Position numbers and translations under genes: made by a program | Notes under the pieces: model-generated | What the model was told of the DNA's origin: nothing | Seen by the model: the letters and a program-made list of their open reading frames with translations, nothing else | The model's database searches: none | Shown: piece by piece, positions 5,822 to 6,116 of the stretch | Layout: every line of letters begins with the position of its first letter | How positions within the stretch are numbered: position 1 is the first letter of the stretch | DNA from: Anaerolineae bacterium | GTDB taxonomy: Bacteria > Chloroflexota > Anaerolineae > Anaerolineales > E44-bin32 | DNA length: 6,116 nucleotides | Reading direction: 5' to 3' | NCBI GenBank assembly: GCA_030673735.1 | Contig: DAOVIK010000111.1 | Span: 1 to 6,116 of the forward strand

Positions 5822-6116
5822 TCACTTTCCACATTTCACCGCCACCATTGTTAGATCATCAAATTGCGGAGTATCCCCCATAAAGGCATCTACAGAACCC
5901 TCAACCTCCTCCAGCACCTCATCCGCATTTTTCGTGATGCATCGGCCCATAACATCCGAAAGCCTGGAGAGTCCGAAGAATTCCGAGCGATCGTTGATGG
6001 CATCGATAACTCCATCCGTGTAAAGGAGAATCAAGTCGCCCTCCGCGACTATCAGACTCTCTTGCTTATATTCTTGTCCTACCTGGATCCCCAACGGTAA
6101 TGACCCTCCTGGGTGA
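5822..6116 (-). CDS. SpoIIE-family PP2C serine phosphatase, C-terminal fragment
   Basis: Only the last 97 residues are present; the frame is open to the right edge, so the gene starts outside the window and the internal TTG near 6094 is not a real start. The fragment has the classic end of a SpoIIE/RsbU-type phosphatase: GGSLPLGI at visible residues 3-10, the strand-turn EGDLILLYTDGVIDAIN at 25-41 with metal-binding Asp34 and Gly35, FFGLSRL at 46-52, and FDDLTMVAVK at 85-94 with metal-binding Asp86 or Asp87. Such enzymes use Mn or Mg to dephosphorylate a serine on an anti-anti-sigma (STAS) protein and so switch a sigma factor or other partner. Which sensor domain (GAF, PAS, HAMP, response regulator) precedes the catalytic part cannot be seen. 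It is convergent with tRNA-Asn. No clear terminator follows the stop. Confidence 0.92.
   Translation of the reverse strand, partial: HPGGSLPLGIQVGQEYKQESLIVAEGDLILLYTDGVIDAINDRSEFFGLSRLSDVMGRCITKNADEVLEEVEGSVDAFMGDTPQFDDLTMVAVKCGK

Overview
The window looks like a chromosomal piece from a moderately GC-rich bacterium. The gene content (thiamine ABC importer with a coupled DUF402 protein, a DUF2085/DUF4126 membrane-protein pair, a short Cys-rich single-pass membrane protein, a SpoIIE-type phosphatase) reminds me most of Chloroflexota, perhaps Anaerolineae. This is an impression from gene style, not a proven placement.

Left half, plus strand (2-3583): the end of an operon. It holds the C-terminus of a thiamine-binding protein (ThiB), a fused two-domain permease (ThiP), an ATPase (ThiQ role, but carrying an extra C-terminal regulatory domain), and a DUF402 protein. 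thiB/thiP and thiQ/DUF402 each overlap by 4 bases. Together they would take up thiamine or a phosphorylated form of it; the DUF402 family includes nucleotide phosphatases, so the last gene could process a phosphorylated compound. Any TPP riboswitch would lie upstream of thiB, outside the window.

Middle, minus strand (3673-5430): a 62-residue single-pass membrane protein with a consensus ribosome binding site, then (reading leftwards from 5430) a two-gene unit, DUF2085 followed 13 bases later by DUF4126. The DUF2085 gene has a perfect TATAAT placed so that transcription would begin at, or very near, the A of its ATG, suggesting a leaderless mRNA.

Right end: a tRNA-Asn(GTT) on the plus strand with its own strong promoter (TTGACG-18-TATAAT), divergent from the DUF2085 promoter, and a hairpin downstream that may terminate it. 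A 3'-terminal fragment of a SpoIIE-family PP2C phosphatase runs in on the minus strand from the right edge. The 5588-5821 gap holds the hairpin; in 5663-5821 I recognise nothing.

No mobile element, CRISPR array or clear signs of horizontal transfer were seen. The most interesting points are the DUF402 protein tied to the thiamine importer with altered putative active-site positions, and the leaderless start of the DUF2085 gene.
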